Shown: positions 17,496 to 25,476 of the stretch, in pieces
Layout: each line of letters opens with the position of its first letter
Position numbering within the stretch: the stretch's first letter is position 1
Source: Tumebacillus permanentifrigoris
GTDB taxonomy: Bacteria > Bacillota > Bacilli > Tumebacillales > Tumebacillaceae
DNA: 64,000 nt
Assembly: GCF_003148565.1 (NCBI RefSeq)
Contig: NZ_QGGL01000015.1
Span: 62,001 to 126,000, forward strand
Reading direction: 5' to 3'
Position numbers and translations under genes: made by a program
The notes under the pieces: generated by a model
What the model was told of the DNA's origin: nothing
Databases searched by the model: none
The model's input: only the letters and a program-made list of their open reading frames with translations

Positions 17496-17900
17496 CCGAA
17501 AAGTAGGCTAGGCAATCGCCGGTGGATGTTCGCAAGACGCCACGGGAGGAAAGTCCGAGCTTCATAGGGCAGGGTGCCGGCTAACGGCCGGTGGGAGCGA
17601 TCCTAAGGAAAGTGCCACAGAAAGAAACCGCCAGCGGCCTCGTGCAAGCGGGGTGCGGGCAAGGATGCAACGGTGCGGTAAGAGCGCACCAGCAGTCTGG
17701 AGACAGGCTGGCTAGGTAAACCCCACCCGAAGCAAGACCGGATAGGAGTCCACATGCGTTTGCCCGACGCGGACTCGGGTTGGTCGCTTGAGCGTGTTGG
17801 CAACAGCACGCCTAGATAGATGGTTGCTGCTCCAGGTGCGAGGTTGACGACCGTTTGCAGCACCGGAGAACAAAACTCGGCTTATCGGCCCACTTTTCGG
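17496..17900 (+). ncRNA. rnpB: RNase P RNA (type A architecture)
   Basis: The catalytic RNA that removes tRNA 5' leaders. The ends pair as helix P1 (CCGAAAAGTAGGC with GCCCACTTTTCGG, one mismatch). Universal core elements are present: GAGGAAAGTCCG (CR-I), CACAGAAA, GCGGTAAGAGCGCACC, GGTAAACCCCACCCG, and the closing GGCTTATCGGCC. The order and wording (CATAGGGCAGGGTGCC, and the P13/P14-like hairpins after it) are those of the ancestral A-type RNA, as in E. coli, rather than the B-type of Bacillus. The ends are estimated from P1. Its own promoter and terminator flank it. Confidence 0.95.
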
Positions 17901-17917
17901 AGTCTCCTACAAAAATC

Positions 17918-17964
17918 AAGGCATTCGTACTGTGACGCAGGTTGCAGTATGGATGCCTTTTTTT
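17918..17964 (+). terminator. Terminator of rnpB
   Basis: AAGGCAT pairs with ATGCCTT and the inner TACTG with CAGTA, followed by seven T. A TATACT at 17967 just after it may be the -10 of the next gene. Confidence 0.88.
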
Positions 17965-18003
17965 GGTATACTAAAAAGGGTAAGCAAAGGAGGGCGTTAC
18001 ATA

Positions 18004-18834
18004 ATGGCAATTCAACATCTGACCGATACGACCACCCTGAACAACGGAGTCAAAATGCCTTGGTTTGGCCTCGGCGTCTGGCGCGTCGAAGAAGGTGCGC
18101 AAGTCGAGGATGCAGTGAAAAGCGCACTGGCAACCGGCTACCGCAGCCTCGACACCGCCGCGATCTACGGCAATGAAGAAGGTGTCGGTCGCGCGATCAA
18201 GGAAAGCGGCGTGCCGCGTGAAGAGATCTTCATCACCACCAAAGTTTGGAATGCGAACCAAGGCTACGAGTCCACGCTTGCCGCTTTTGAAGAAAGCATG
18301 CAGAAGCTCGGCCTCGAATACCTCGACCTCTACCTGATCCACTGGCCAAAAGGGGAGAAGTCCAAAGACACCTGGCGTGCCATGGAGCAGCTCTACAAGG
18401 ACGGCCGCGTCCGTGCGATCGGCGTCTCTAACTTCCATGTTCACCACCTGCAAGACTTGCTGGCAGATGCGACCGTCGTGCCGGCTGTGAACCAAGTCGA
18501 GTACCACCCGCTGCTGAACCAGACCGAACTGCGTGCCTTCTGCCGCGAGCACAAGATCCAGCTCGAAGCGTGGAGCCCGCTGATGCAAGGCAACCTCGAC
18601 CTGCCGATCCTCACCGAACTGGCGCAGAAGTACGGCAAGTCGGCGGCGCAGATCGTCCTGCGTTGGGACCTGCAAAACGAAGTGGTCACGATCCCGAAAT
18701 CGATCACCCCGTCCCGCATCGCGGAGAACGCGCAAGTGTTCGACTTCGAACTGTCTGCGGACGACATGGCGGCGCTGAGCGAACTGAACGAAAACCGTCG
18801 CTTCGGCCCGGACCCGGACAACTTCGACTTCTAA
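18004..18834 (+). CDS. Aldo/keto reductase (AKR5/YvgN type)
   Basis: A 276-residue (alpha/beta)8 barrel NADPH oxidoreductase that reduces aldehydes and ketones; close relatives in Bacillus act on glyoxal and methylglyoxal. The catalytic tetrad is complete: Asp50, Tyr55, Lys80 and His113 ([26 protein letters not shown]). The cofactor-binding [13 protein letters not shown] segment is near the C-terminus. The ATG at 18004 follows AAAGGAGGG. It is a single gene between the rnpB terminator and its own terminator at 18845. Confidence 0.93.
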   Translation: MAIQHLTDTTTLNNGVKMPWFGLGVWRVEEGAQVEDAVKSALATGYRSLDTAAIYGNEEGVGRAIKESGVPREEIFITTKVWNANQGYESTLAAFEESMQKLGLEYLDLYLIHWPKGEKSKDTWRAMEQLYKDGRVRAIGVSNFHVHHLQDLLADATVVPAVNQVEYHPLLNQTELRAFCREHKIQLEAWSPLMQGNLDLPILTELAQKYGKSAAQIVLRWDLQNEVVTIPKSITPSRIAENAQVFDFELSADDMAALSELNENRRFGPDPDNFDF

Positions 18835-18844
18835 ATCATTGTGA

Positions 18845-18886
18845 AAAAGGGAACCAGCCCGCTCCCAGCGGACAGGTTCCTTTTTT
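18845..18886 (+). terminator. Terminator after the aldo/keto reductase gene
   Basis: GGAACC pairs with GGTTCC, with an inner CCGCT/AGCGG stem, followed by six T. Confidence 0.88.
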
Positions 18887-18903
18887 GCCAGAGGAGCCTG
18901 CAG

Positions 18904-19992
18904 ATGCAGATCACGAAACAACAGGTTGTTCGATTGAATCTATGGAAGCAAGGCTTGTATCACCCACCGACTTCGAACACGCCAGCAGAGGCGTTGGAGA
19001 TCTTGCGTAATCTCGGCTGTGTGCAACTCGACACGATGAGCGTGGTCACGCGCAGCCAACACTTGGTGTTCAGGTCGCGGATGCAGGAGTTTCGCGAGGA
19101 GTGGTTGTTGGAGTGGTATGAGCGAGGCGAGATCTTTGAGCATTACCTCCATGCGCTGTCGATCCTGCCGATGGAGGAGCACAAGTACTTCCAAGCCAAG
19201 CTGGACGCCCATCGTGCCGCGCTGGAACAGACCGATTTGCACGAGGTGATCCTGCAAACGTTGGACGAGCAAGGCACAGTACACGGCAAGCATGTGACCG
19301 AACAAGTCGGTGGCTCTGGTCGCAAGCTCGGGACGTGGGAGATGAGCCCGGTGCGCCGGGCCTTTGACCAACTGTGGCGCGCTGGACAGGTGGGGGTCAC
19401 GCGCAACGACAAGTTTCACAAGCTCTACCGCCGACTCGACCTCCATGTTCCGCCTCATCTAGTAGGAGAGTCTGTGCCGCTAGAGGAGACCTATCGACGC
19501 TACACGCAACTCGCCCTGCACGCGATGGGTGCGGCGACGGTGAAGGACATCGCCGATTACTTCCGCTTCAAGGCTCGCACGGTGGAAGCGCATCTATCAG
19601 ATGTAGGGGCTAGACCGGTCGAGGTGGAGGGGGCGACGTATTACGTGCTGGAGGAGGACTTGGAGCTTCTGCAGGGCTCTCAACTACAGGAGCCTCCGAC
19701 ACACAGCACGTTGCTCTCTCCGTTTGACAATCTGATCTGGTACCGACCGAGGGTGAAAGCCCTGTTCGGACTCGACTTCCGGTTGGAGAGCTACTTCCCG
19801 GAGGAGCAGCGCCAGTTCGGATACTTCGCGCTCCCGATCTTGCTCTGCGGGGAGATCGTCGGCACGGTCGATCTGAAGGCGGACCGCAAGCAGAAAACCT
19901 TGCAACTTCAACGCCTCGTCTGGCTGGGAGCATCGCATCAGGCGGAACTCGACGAACTCTTGCACCGCCTCCACAGCTACCTTTTTGTGTAA
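18904..19992 (+). CDS. Winged-helix DNA glycosylase-like protein (YcaQ/AlkX family)
   Basis: A 362-residue HTH_42 (DUF1006) family protein. Relatives are DNA glycosylases that unhook alkylated bases and interstrand crosslinks; E. coli YcaQ is the model. The family's catalytic Q-x-D motif is visible as VQLDTMSVVTRSQH near residue 40. Several tandem winged-helix modules follow, and a conserved LLSPFDNLIWYRPRV segment (about residue 260) precedes a C-terminal beta domain with FGYFALPILLCGEIVG. The ATG at 18904 has GAGGAG seven bases upstream. It is monocistronic, between two terminators. Confidence 0.85.
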   Translation: MQITKQQVVRLNLWKQGLYHPPTSNTPAEALEILRNLGCVQLDTMSVVTRSQHLVFRSRMQEFREEWLLEWYERGEIFEHYLHALSILPMEEHKYFQAKLDAHRAALEQTDLHEVILQTLDEQGTVHGKHVTEQVGGSGRKLGTWEMSPVRRAFDQLWRAGQVGVTRNDKFHKLYRRLDLHVPPHLVGESVPLEETYRRYTQLALHAMGAATVKDIADYFRFKARTVEAHLSDVGARPVEVEGATYYVLEEDLELLQGSQLQEPPTHSTLLSPFDNLIWYRPRVKALFGLDFRLESYFPEEQRQFGYFALPILLCGEIVGTVDLKADRKQKTLQLQRLVWLGASHQAELDELLHRLHSYLFV

Positions 19993-20030
19993 AAAAGAAC
20001 CTGGCCGTCTGCGGCACAGGTTCTCTTTTT
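19991..20030 (+). terminator. Terminator after the YcaQ-like gene
   Basis: AGAACCTG pairs with CAGGTTCT, with A and T runs on both sides. Confidence 0.9.
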
Positions 20031-20049
20031 CATGTATGGGCATGTTAGA

Positions 20050-20113
20050 TTGACAAGGGTTGTGGAGAGCTGGTATAGTTGCGTTATGGTAAGTAACTTA
20101 CAAAAAGTAAGTT
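20050..20113 (+). promoter_or_regulatory. Promoter and palindromic operator of the pirin gene
   Basis: TTGACA (20050-20055), 18 bases, TATAGT (20074-20079) is a strong SigA promoter. Directly over the expected start is GTAAGTAACTTAC (20089-20101), a perfect palindrome around one base, and a further half-site AGTAAGTT at 20106-20113. This is a typical place for a repressor. Pirin-type genes in Firmicutes are often under MarR/HxlR-type redox or electrophile sensors, so such a regulator is plausible but unproven. Confidence 0.65.
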
Positions 20114-20140
20114 CATATAGACGAGAGGAGTTGTGGCAGC

Positions 20141-20932
20141 ATGGCATTGCAACTGTACCCGCCGCATCTGCAAGCGGTCGGAATGTTTGATGGCGGCAAG
20201 ATCGTGGAGCAAAAACCGATTGGTTTCCCCGGCGAAGGTTCAGCGGTGAAACGGGTCGGGCCGTTGTTCTACTGGGCTTGGTTTGAAGGCAAGGAGGATG
20301 GGTTCATCCCGTTTCATCCGCACAAGGGATTTGAGATCATCACCTACTTCCTCGCGGGCAAAGGCGGGCACAAGGACTCGCTGGGCACGGAGAGCACCGT
20401 CGAGGCGGGCGGCGCACAAGTGATGCAGACCGGGAGCGGCGCGTATCACGCGGAGACGATGTACAAGGGATCGTCTGGTTTTCAGATCTGGTTTGAACCG
20501 TACATGGGCGATGCGGTGCAACGCCAGCCGACCTATGTTCAGCATGAGCACGAGGAATTTCCGGCCGTTGTGGAGGCGGGTGTGACGGTGAAGACCGTCC
20601 TCGGTTCCACATCGCCGATCGAATTGGTAGCAGATGCGCAACTGTGGGATGTGACGCTGGAAGCGGGCGCCACTTTCACAACGCAAGTGCCCGCAGGTTA
20701 CTCCCTAGCTGGCCTCGTGGTCGAAGGCGATACCGAGTGGAACGCCGCGGGCGCTTTGGAATCAACACGAGTGGAGCATCGCGTTTTCGCGGTATACCGT
20801 GCAGAGACGGCGACCGAAGTATCCGTGCAAGCGCCAGATGGCCAGTCGGCGCGTGTGATCTTCATCCAGACTCCGTCTGAACTGCCGTACCTCCCGTACA
20901 ACCGTGTTCGTGAATTCTACACGAATTCCTGA
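20141..20932 (+). CDS. Pirin family protein
   Basis: A 263-residue bicupin. The metal-binding motif of the N-terminal cupin is HPHKGFEIITYFLAG (about residues 59-73), with the further His in GSGAYHAET near residue 107; these hold Fe(II) in characterised pirins. Bacterial pirins act as quercetinases or redox-dependent regulators; which applies here cannot be told. The ATG at 20141 follows GAGAGGAG. It has its own promoter with a palindromic operator and appears to be a single gene. Confidence 0.9.
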   Translation: MALQLYPPHLQAVGMFDGGKIVEQKPIGFPGEGSAVKRVGPLFYWAWFEGKEDGFIPFHPHKGFEIITYFLAGKGGHKDSLGTESTVEAGGAQVMQTGSGAYHAETMYKGSSGFQIWFEPYMGDAVQRQPTYVQHEHEEFPAVVEAGVTVKTVLGSTSPIELVADAQLWDVTLEAGATFTTQVPAGYSLAGLVVEGDTEWNAAGALESTRVEHRVFAVYRAETATEVSVQAPDGQSARVIFIQTPSELPYLPYNRVREFYTNS

Positions 20933-21017
20933 AAAAACCCCTAATTTCGGCTGTTGTTTTCGGGCATCCTATCCCTTACACTTTACGTAACTAAACGTGT
21001 TGAGGGAGGTTGATTCC

Positions 21018-21668
21018 GTGAAGTTTGTGCAAGTGAAAGAACCGGTAAACGCATGGTCCCATCTGCTGACCTGCGCAGCGGCGGTCATCGGGTTGATCTA
21101 TCTGGTGGTGACGTATTCGGAACAGACAGCGGGCAAGTTGTCCTCGCTGATCATCTACGGGGCGAGTATGATCGTCCTCTTCCTCGCGAGCGGCTTGTAT
21201 CACGCGATCCGCACGACCCCGAAAAAGGAGCTGTGGCTCCGCAAGTTCGACCATGTCTCGATTTTTCTGCTGATCGCCGGGACGTACACGCCGATGTTTG
21301 CCTATGGTCTGCACGGGGCGTGGCAAGTGACGATGCTGTCGGTTGTCTGGGGTCTTGCTGGGATCGGGATGCTGCTTAAATTGTTCTTTATGGGCGTTCC
21401 GCGTTGGATCTCCACGCTCCTGTACCTCGGGCTCGGCTGGCTGGCGATCGTACCGCTGTACAAACTGTCGCAAGGCCTCCCGTCCGGCGCAATCCTGTTC
21501 ATGTTCCTCGGTGGCATGGCGTACACGATCGGTGCTGTCATCTACGGAACCAAAAAACTCGACTTAATTCCCGGGAAATTTGGCTTCCACGAGGTCTGGC
21601 ATATGTTCGTCTCGGCGGGCAGCGCACTGCATTTCGTGATGATCGCGTTTTTCGTGGCGACCGTGTAA
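21018..21668 (+). CDS. trhA: Hemolysin III family membrane protein (TrhA/PAQR type)
   Basis: A 216-residue protein with seven transmembrane helices. The family's zinc site and signature residues are visible: SHLLTC (His in helix 1), ASGLYHAIRTTPKKELWLRKFDHVSIFLLIAGTYTP split over helices 2-3 (His and Asp), and FHEVWHMFVSAGSALHF at the end. Family members influence membrane lipid homeostasis and fluidity; the hemolysin name is historical. GTG at 21018 is the start, behind GGGAGGTTG. It converges on asnO across a shared terminator. Confidence 0.88.
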   Translation: MKFVQVKEPVNAWSHLLTCAAAVIGLIYLVVTYSEQTAGKLSSLIIYGASMIVLFLASGLYHAIRTTPKKELWLRKFDHVSIFLLIAGTYTPMFAYGLHGAWQVTMLSVVWGLAGIGMLLKLFFMGVPRWISTLLYLGLGWLAIVPLYKLSQGLPSGAILFMFLGGMAYTIGAVIYGTKKLDLIPGKFGFHEVWHMFVSAGSALHFVMIAFFVATV

Positions 21669-21680
21669 CTCATAGGTAGG

Positions 21681-21717
21681 AAAAAGCCCTCTGTGCGCTG
21701 GCACAGAGGGCTTTTTT
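21681..21717. terminator. Bidirectional terminator between trhA and asnO
   Basis: AAGCCCTCTGTGC pairs with GCACAGAGGGCTT around GCTG, with A and T runs on both sides. It overlaps the asnO stop codon by two bases. Confidence 0.93.
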
Positions 21718-23560
21718 AGACGATCCGCACCTTGTACTTCCGCATCCATGTGTCGACCTGCGCCAGATACGCGAACAGTTGCGGGCCAGCCATCAGTTGG
21801 CCGAACCACGGCTTCACGAAGTTCGGGTCGTTGGCTTTGGCGATCTCGCGGATCGTGTTGGCGTCGATGATCTGGAGCAGCGGCGAGGACTTGTCGTCCA
21901 GCACTTCCAACACCATGTCGCGCACGGCGGCGAAGTAGTTCGGGTTGTGCGTCTTCGGGTAGGGGCTTTTCTTGCGGTAGAGGATGTCGTCGGGGAGCAC
22001 GCCTTCGAGGGCTTTGCGCAGCAAGCCTTTTTCACGTTGCTCGTAAAACTTCATCTCCCACGGCACATTCCACATGTACTCGACGATGCGGTGGTCGCAA
22101 AACGGCACGCGCACTTCCAAGGAAGCGGCCATCGTCATCCGGTCCTTGCGATCCAGCAGGGTCGGCATCCAGCGGAACAGGTTCAGATATGCCATCTCGC
22201 GCGCCCGGCGCTCGCCTGCTGTCTCACCGTCGAGGTGCGGAACTTCGGCCAGCGCTTGGTGGTAGCGATCTTGCACATACTCCTCGATGTTGAGGCGCTG
22301 GCTCCAGTCCTTGTTCAACCACGTTGCGCGGTCGGCTTTGTTGCGCGACCACGGAAATGTACCTGCATTGACCATCTCTTCACGGTAAAACCACGGGTAG
22401 CCGCCAAAAATTTCATCGGCACACTCGCCGGAGAGACCGACCGTCGCTTCCTGCTTGATCTCTTGTGAGAACAGCAGCAGCGAGGAATCGACGTCCGCCA
22501 TGCCAGGCAGGTCGCGAGCGTACATCGCGTCGCGCAACGACTCCACCAACTGCGGGGTGTCGATCTGGATGTAGTGGTGCTCGGAGCCGAGGAATTCCTG
22601 CATCCGTTTGACAAATGGCGCATCGGGGTTCGGCTGGAAGTCGCTCGCTTGGAAATGCTGGTCATTGCCTACGTAGTCGATGGAGAAGGTGTGGAGTTTG
22701 CCGAGGTTGTCGCGTTCAAACTTTTGGGCGGCAAATGCGGAGATCATGCTGGAGTCGAGTCCGCCGGAGAGGAACGTGCAGATCGGGACATCGGAGACCA
22801 GTTGGCGTTCGACCGCGTCTTGGAGCAGGGCGCGGACGTTTGCTACGGTGGTGTTGAAATCGTCCTCGTGCTTGTAGCTGTCGAGTTTCCAATACTGCGT
22901 GATCTTCAACCCGTTGCGGCTAAATTGTAGGAAGTGACCGGGTTTCAGCTCGTGAACGCCGCGAAAAACGCCGTGGCCCGGAGTTTTGGCCGGTCCGATG
23001 GCGAATACTTCTGCGAGGCCTTCTGCGTCGACTTCCGGCTCGACAGATGGGTGGGCGAGCAAGGCTTTCAGTTCGGAGGCGAAAAGCAACCCGGCCCCGC
23101 GCTCTGTGTAAAACAGCGGTTTGACGCCGAGGCGGTCGCGAGCGATGAACAGAGTTTGTTGCTGGGGGTCCCAGATCGCGAAGGCAAAAATTCCGTTAAA
23201 ACGCTCGACACAGGCGGGACCCCATTCGAGGTAGGAGGTCAGCAGGACTTCGGTGTCGGAGTGACCTTGAAACGTGTAGCCGCGTGCCAAGAGGTCGCGG
23301 CGGATGTCTTCGGTATTGTAGAGCTCGCCGTTGTAGACCATCGTGTACGTGTGATCCCCGCGTTGGCGGCTCATCGGTTGTTGACCGTTGTTCGGGTCGA
23401 CGACGACCAGTCGTCGGTGGGCAAAGCCAGTATGTTGGGACAAAAAAATACCACCAGCATCCGGCCCCCGGTTGTACAGCGTTTCCGCCATATCCTCGAG
23501 GACGGCACTCTGTTGGGTGAGGTCCAGTTTCCAATCGGTCCAACCCGCAATTCCGCACAT
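21716..23560 (-). CDS. asnO: Asparagine synthase (glutamine-hydrolysing)
   Basis: A 614-residue enzyme, the same length as B. subtilis AsnO (YisO). It makes asparagine from aspartate, ATP and glutamine. The start is fixed by the class II amidotransferase: Cys2 in MCGIAGW must be the second residue after processing, so translation starts at 23560. The glutaminase domain includes HRRLVVVDP and the MVYNGELYN loop. The synthetase domain has the PP-loop FLSGGLDSSMISAFAA, then GLSGECADEIFGGYPWF and MASLEVRVPFCDHR. The minus-strand leader contains a terminator-like hairpin 110 bases upstream, suggesting attenuation. I choose asnO over asnB by length and the sporulating context. Confidence 0.9.
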   Translation of the reverse strand: MCGIAGWTDWKLDLTQQSAVLEDMAETLYNRGPDAGGIFLSQHTGFAHRRLVVVDPNNGQQPMSRQRGDHTYTMVYNGELYNTEDIRRDLLARGYTFQGHSDTEVLLTSYLEWGPACVERFNGIFAFAIWDPQQQTLFIARDRLGVKPLFYTERGAGLLFASELKALLAHPSVEPEVDAEGLAEVFAIGPAKTPGHGVFRGVHELKPGHFLQFSRNGLKITQYWKLDSYKHEDDFNTTVANVRALLQDAVERQLVSDVPICTFLSGGLDSSMISAFAAQKFERDNLGKLHTFSIDYVGNDQHFQASDFQPNPDAPFVKRMQEFLGSEHHYIQIDTPQLVESLRDAMYARDLPGMADVDSSLLLFSQEIKQEATVGLSGECADEIFGGYPWFYREEMVNAGTFPWSRNKADRATWLNKDWSQRLNIEEYVQDRYHQALAEVPHLDGETAGERRAREMAYLNLFRWMPTLLDRKDRMTMAASLEVRVPFCDHRIVEYMWNVPWEMKFYEQREKGLLRKALEGVLPDDILYRKKSPYPKTHNPNYFAAVRDMVLEVLDDKSSPLLQIIDANTIREIAKANDPNFVKPWFGQLMAGPQLFAYLAQVDTWMRKYKVRIV

Positions 23561-23670
23561 GGTATTCGTTCCCCTCCCTATGGATTCTCGTCGAGACTGT
23601 TCCATCGGTGTAGGGAACAGACACTCGCCTAGCATGAGATAACCTATGCGCAGAGGGTTGGCCATGTTGC

Positions 23671-23700
23671 AAAAAAAGCCACGATCGAGTGACGTGGCTT
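23671..23700 (-). terminator. Terminator-like hairpin in the asnO leader
   Basis: On the minus strand AAGCCACG pairs with CGTGGCTT, followed by seven T, about 110 bases before the asnO start. No other minus-strand gene ends here, so it may be a leader attenuator. I see no T-box motif in the leader. Confidence 0.6.
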
Positions 23701-23813
23701 ACGTTTCGCTGCCGTGGAATTGATTGGTAAACATTCTGTGACAAGGCAAGCAATCCGTTATCCACTATGGTACGATACAGGTATACCTTAGATTGGAAAG
23801 GATGTTACATACT

Positions 23814-24104
23814 ATGTTCGTCTCCATGAACCGTCTGACCGTTCCGGCCGAATACCGCGAGCACCTCGAAGGCCGCTTCGCCACCGCTGGCGAGCGCATG
23901 AGCCAAGTTGCAGGCTGCCTCGAATACCAATTCCTCGTTCCGACCGAAGGCGACGAGCTCGTCGTCTACACCAAGTGGGAGGATGAGGCTGCGTACAAGG
24001 CGTGGGTTGAGTCCGACTCCTTCACGAAGGCGCATGCCAATGCGAACCCGAATTCCCCGGTAAAAGGCGATCTGCGTTTGTACAACGTGAAGTTTTCGTC
24101 GTAA
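23814..24104 (+). CDS. Antibiotic biosynthesis monooxygenase / heme-degrading monooxygenase family protein
   Basis: A 96-residue ferredoxin-like dimeric alpha+beta barrel protein. Residues equivalent to the catalytic triad of IsdG-type heme monooxygenases are present: Asn6 (FVSMNRL), Trp64 (YKAWVES) and His74 (SFTKAHANA), with spacing close to IsdG. It may therefore open heme and release iron, like HmoA/HmoB; other family members have unrelated substrates. I use the ATG at 23814, preceded by GGAAAGGATG; an in-frame ATG at 23793 has no ribosome-binding site. A broken second copy of this gene lies at 25093-25313. Confidence 0.85.
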   Translation: MFVSMNRLTVPAEYREHLEGRFATAGERMSQVAGCLEYQFLVPTEGDELVVYTKWEDEAAYKAWVESDSFTKAHANANPNSPVKGDLRLYNVKFSS

Positions 24105-24146
24105 TCCTAAAAACATTCGCCTATGGGTGGTATTGACTGCTGGAAA

Positions 24147-24179
24147 AGTCCTCATGTGATTCGAACATGAGGGCTTTTT
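24147..24179 (+). terminator. Terminator after the monooxygenase gene
   Basis: AGTCCTCATGT pairs with ACATGAGGGCT (one G-T pair) around seven bases, followed by five T. Base composition becomes clearly more AT-rich just beyond this point. Confidence 0.88.
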
Positions 24180-24280
24180 GTTTGCCATAAATTCGGCCAA
24201 GCGCAAAGGCGGCGAGTGGGATGGAAAAGGGCTGGGCTTTCGAATGTTCATATCATGATTATTGATTTTATTAGAAAAAC

Positions 24281-24310
24281 TTGATAGAAATGGAAGTTAT
24301 ATGATATACT
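24281..24310 (+). promoter_or_regulatory. Promoter of the lectin gene
   Basis: TTGATA (24281-24286), 18 bases, TATACT (24305-24310), in an AT-rich stretch 40 bases before the GTG start. Confidence 0.7.
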
Positions 24311-24351
24311 GTTTTTAGAATTAAAATATTATCGAAAAGGAGCAATACTCT

Positions 24352-24885
24352 GTGAATAAAATCGCAAAAATGACTGGTTCTATGTTACTTGCACTATCCA
24401 TGCTTCAACTCCCCGCTGTTTCTTCGGCCTTTGCAGCGGACTATCTCACACCTGGCCAAACACTTTCTCATGACGGAATGATTACATCCGCTGATGGTCG
24501 ATTTGCTTTCGACATGCAATGGGATGGGAATCTGGTGCTTTATAATCAAGGTACTAGTCTCTGGGGGTCAGGCACTAGAGGCGATCATGTCGACATTTAT
24601 GATCCGTTCATCGGGATAACTTACCACAGATACGCCGAGGTATTAAGGCTCGACACCATCGGACGTCTTCGTGTAACAGATACGGCAGATCAATTTACGT
24701 TTTGGCAGGCGGATACCAATTCATGGATGAATTCCCATTACCAACCGCCAATGATTAAGCCAACAGGCCTCGTTGGTGACAGACTGGTCGTTCAAAGTGA
24801 TGGGAATTGTGTTCTTTATGACACAACTGGAAACAGTGGCGGCAGCTGGCTACCTGTCTGGGCTACAAATACAGGCGGACGATAA
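24352..24885 (+). CDS. Secreted B-lectin (mannose-binding lectin fold) protein
   Basis: A 177-residue protein. Residues 1-28 are a signal peptide: KIAKM, a hydrophobic core, then SSAFA-AD. The mature part has two copies of the monocot mannose-binding lectin motif QxDxNxVxY, both intact: QWDGNLVLY near residue 57 and QSDGNCVLY near residue 149. The fold is that of bulb-type lectins, which in bacteria include the lectin-like bacteriocins (LlpA type) and cell-surface glycan binders. It starts with GTG at 24352 behind AAAAGGAG. Lower GC than its neighbours suggests acquisition. Function is inferred only as sugar binding. Confidence 0.8.
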   Translation: MNKIAKMTGSMLLALSMLQLPAVSSAFAADYLTPGQTLSHDGMITSADGRFAFDMQWDGNLVLYNQGTSLWGSGTRGDHVDIYDPFIGITYHRYAEVLRLDTIGRLRVTDTADQFTFWQADTNSWMNSHYQPPMIKPTGLVGDRLVVQSDGNCVLYDTTGNSGGSWLPVWATNTGGR

Positions 24886-24911
24886 GAACGAACCACGGTT
24901 GCTAGGCGGCC

Positions 24912-24951
24912 AAAAGATGACTTCTGAATTCATTCAGGAGTCATCTTTTTT
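24912..24951 (+). terminator. Terminator after the lectin gene
   Basis: AAGATGACTTCTGAAT pairs with ATTCAGGAGTCATCTT (one mismatch), followed by a T run. Confidence 0.9.
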
Positions 24952-25092
24952 ACTGACCATTGATCAGTTAGGAAGGAAAAAGGGCAAGGCTTCCGAGTAC
25001 TGAACATGACGAGATCAATTTGAGAATATCTTTTCTGAAGTAAAGAGCCACACATCCCAATACCTGAAACAATTTGATGGTGTAGATCATCA

Positions 25093-25313
25093 ACCGAAGG
25101 CGACGATCTGGTCGTCTACACCAAGTGGGAGGATGAGGCTGCGTACAAGGAGTGGGTTGAATCCGACTCCTTCACAAAAGCGCATGCCAATGCGAACCCG
25201 AACTCGCCGGTGAAGGGCGAAATAATTGATAGTTAAATACATTTAGACTCTATTGAAACTCTCGTTCACCTGCGAATTCTTCGGTCATGGCCGACCTGAG
25301 TTTGTACAACGTG
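25093..25313 (+). pseudogene. Broken partial copy of the monooxygenase gene
   Basis: Bases 25093-25220 are a near-identical copy of 23943-24070, the middle and 3' part of the monooxygenase gene, including the codons for Trp64 and His74. The copy then breaks into 72 unrelated AT-rich bases with in-frame stops, and resumes at 25293-25313 with a match to 24069-24089 before ending. It has no start codon or 5' part. The rest of the 591-base gap between the lectin and the kinase gene (24886-25476) holds only the lectin terminator and a weak hairpin near 25338-25378. Confidence 0.88.
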
Positions 25314-25476
25314 TAAGTGATCTCCGTCAGATAAGAAGTAAGAAAACTGCACTGTTTCAGACTGTGAGGTTTTTACTTTTTACCTGACTTTGAGAAAATC
25401 TATTGATAATACCTGCTTAATAGAAGACAATAGAGGCAAACACATGGACGGATGAAATAGAATAGGAGCGAAGCAC

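Noticed and set aside
23561-23790. T-box or known riboswitch in the asnO leader
   Set aside because: No GGTGG-ACC-type T-box sequence or other recognisable conserved core; only a terminator-like hairpin is present.
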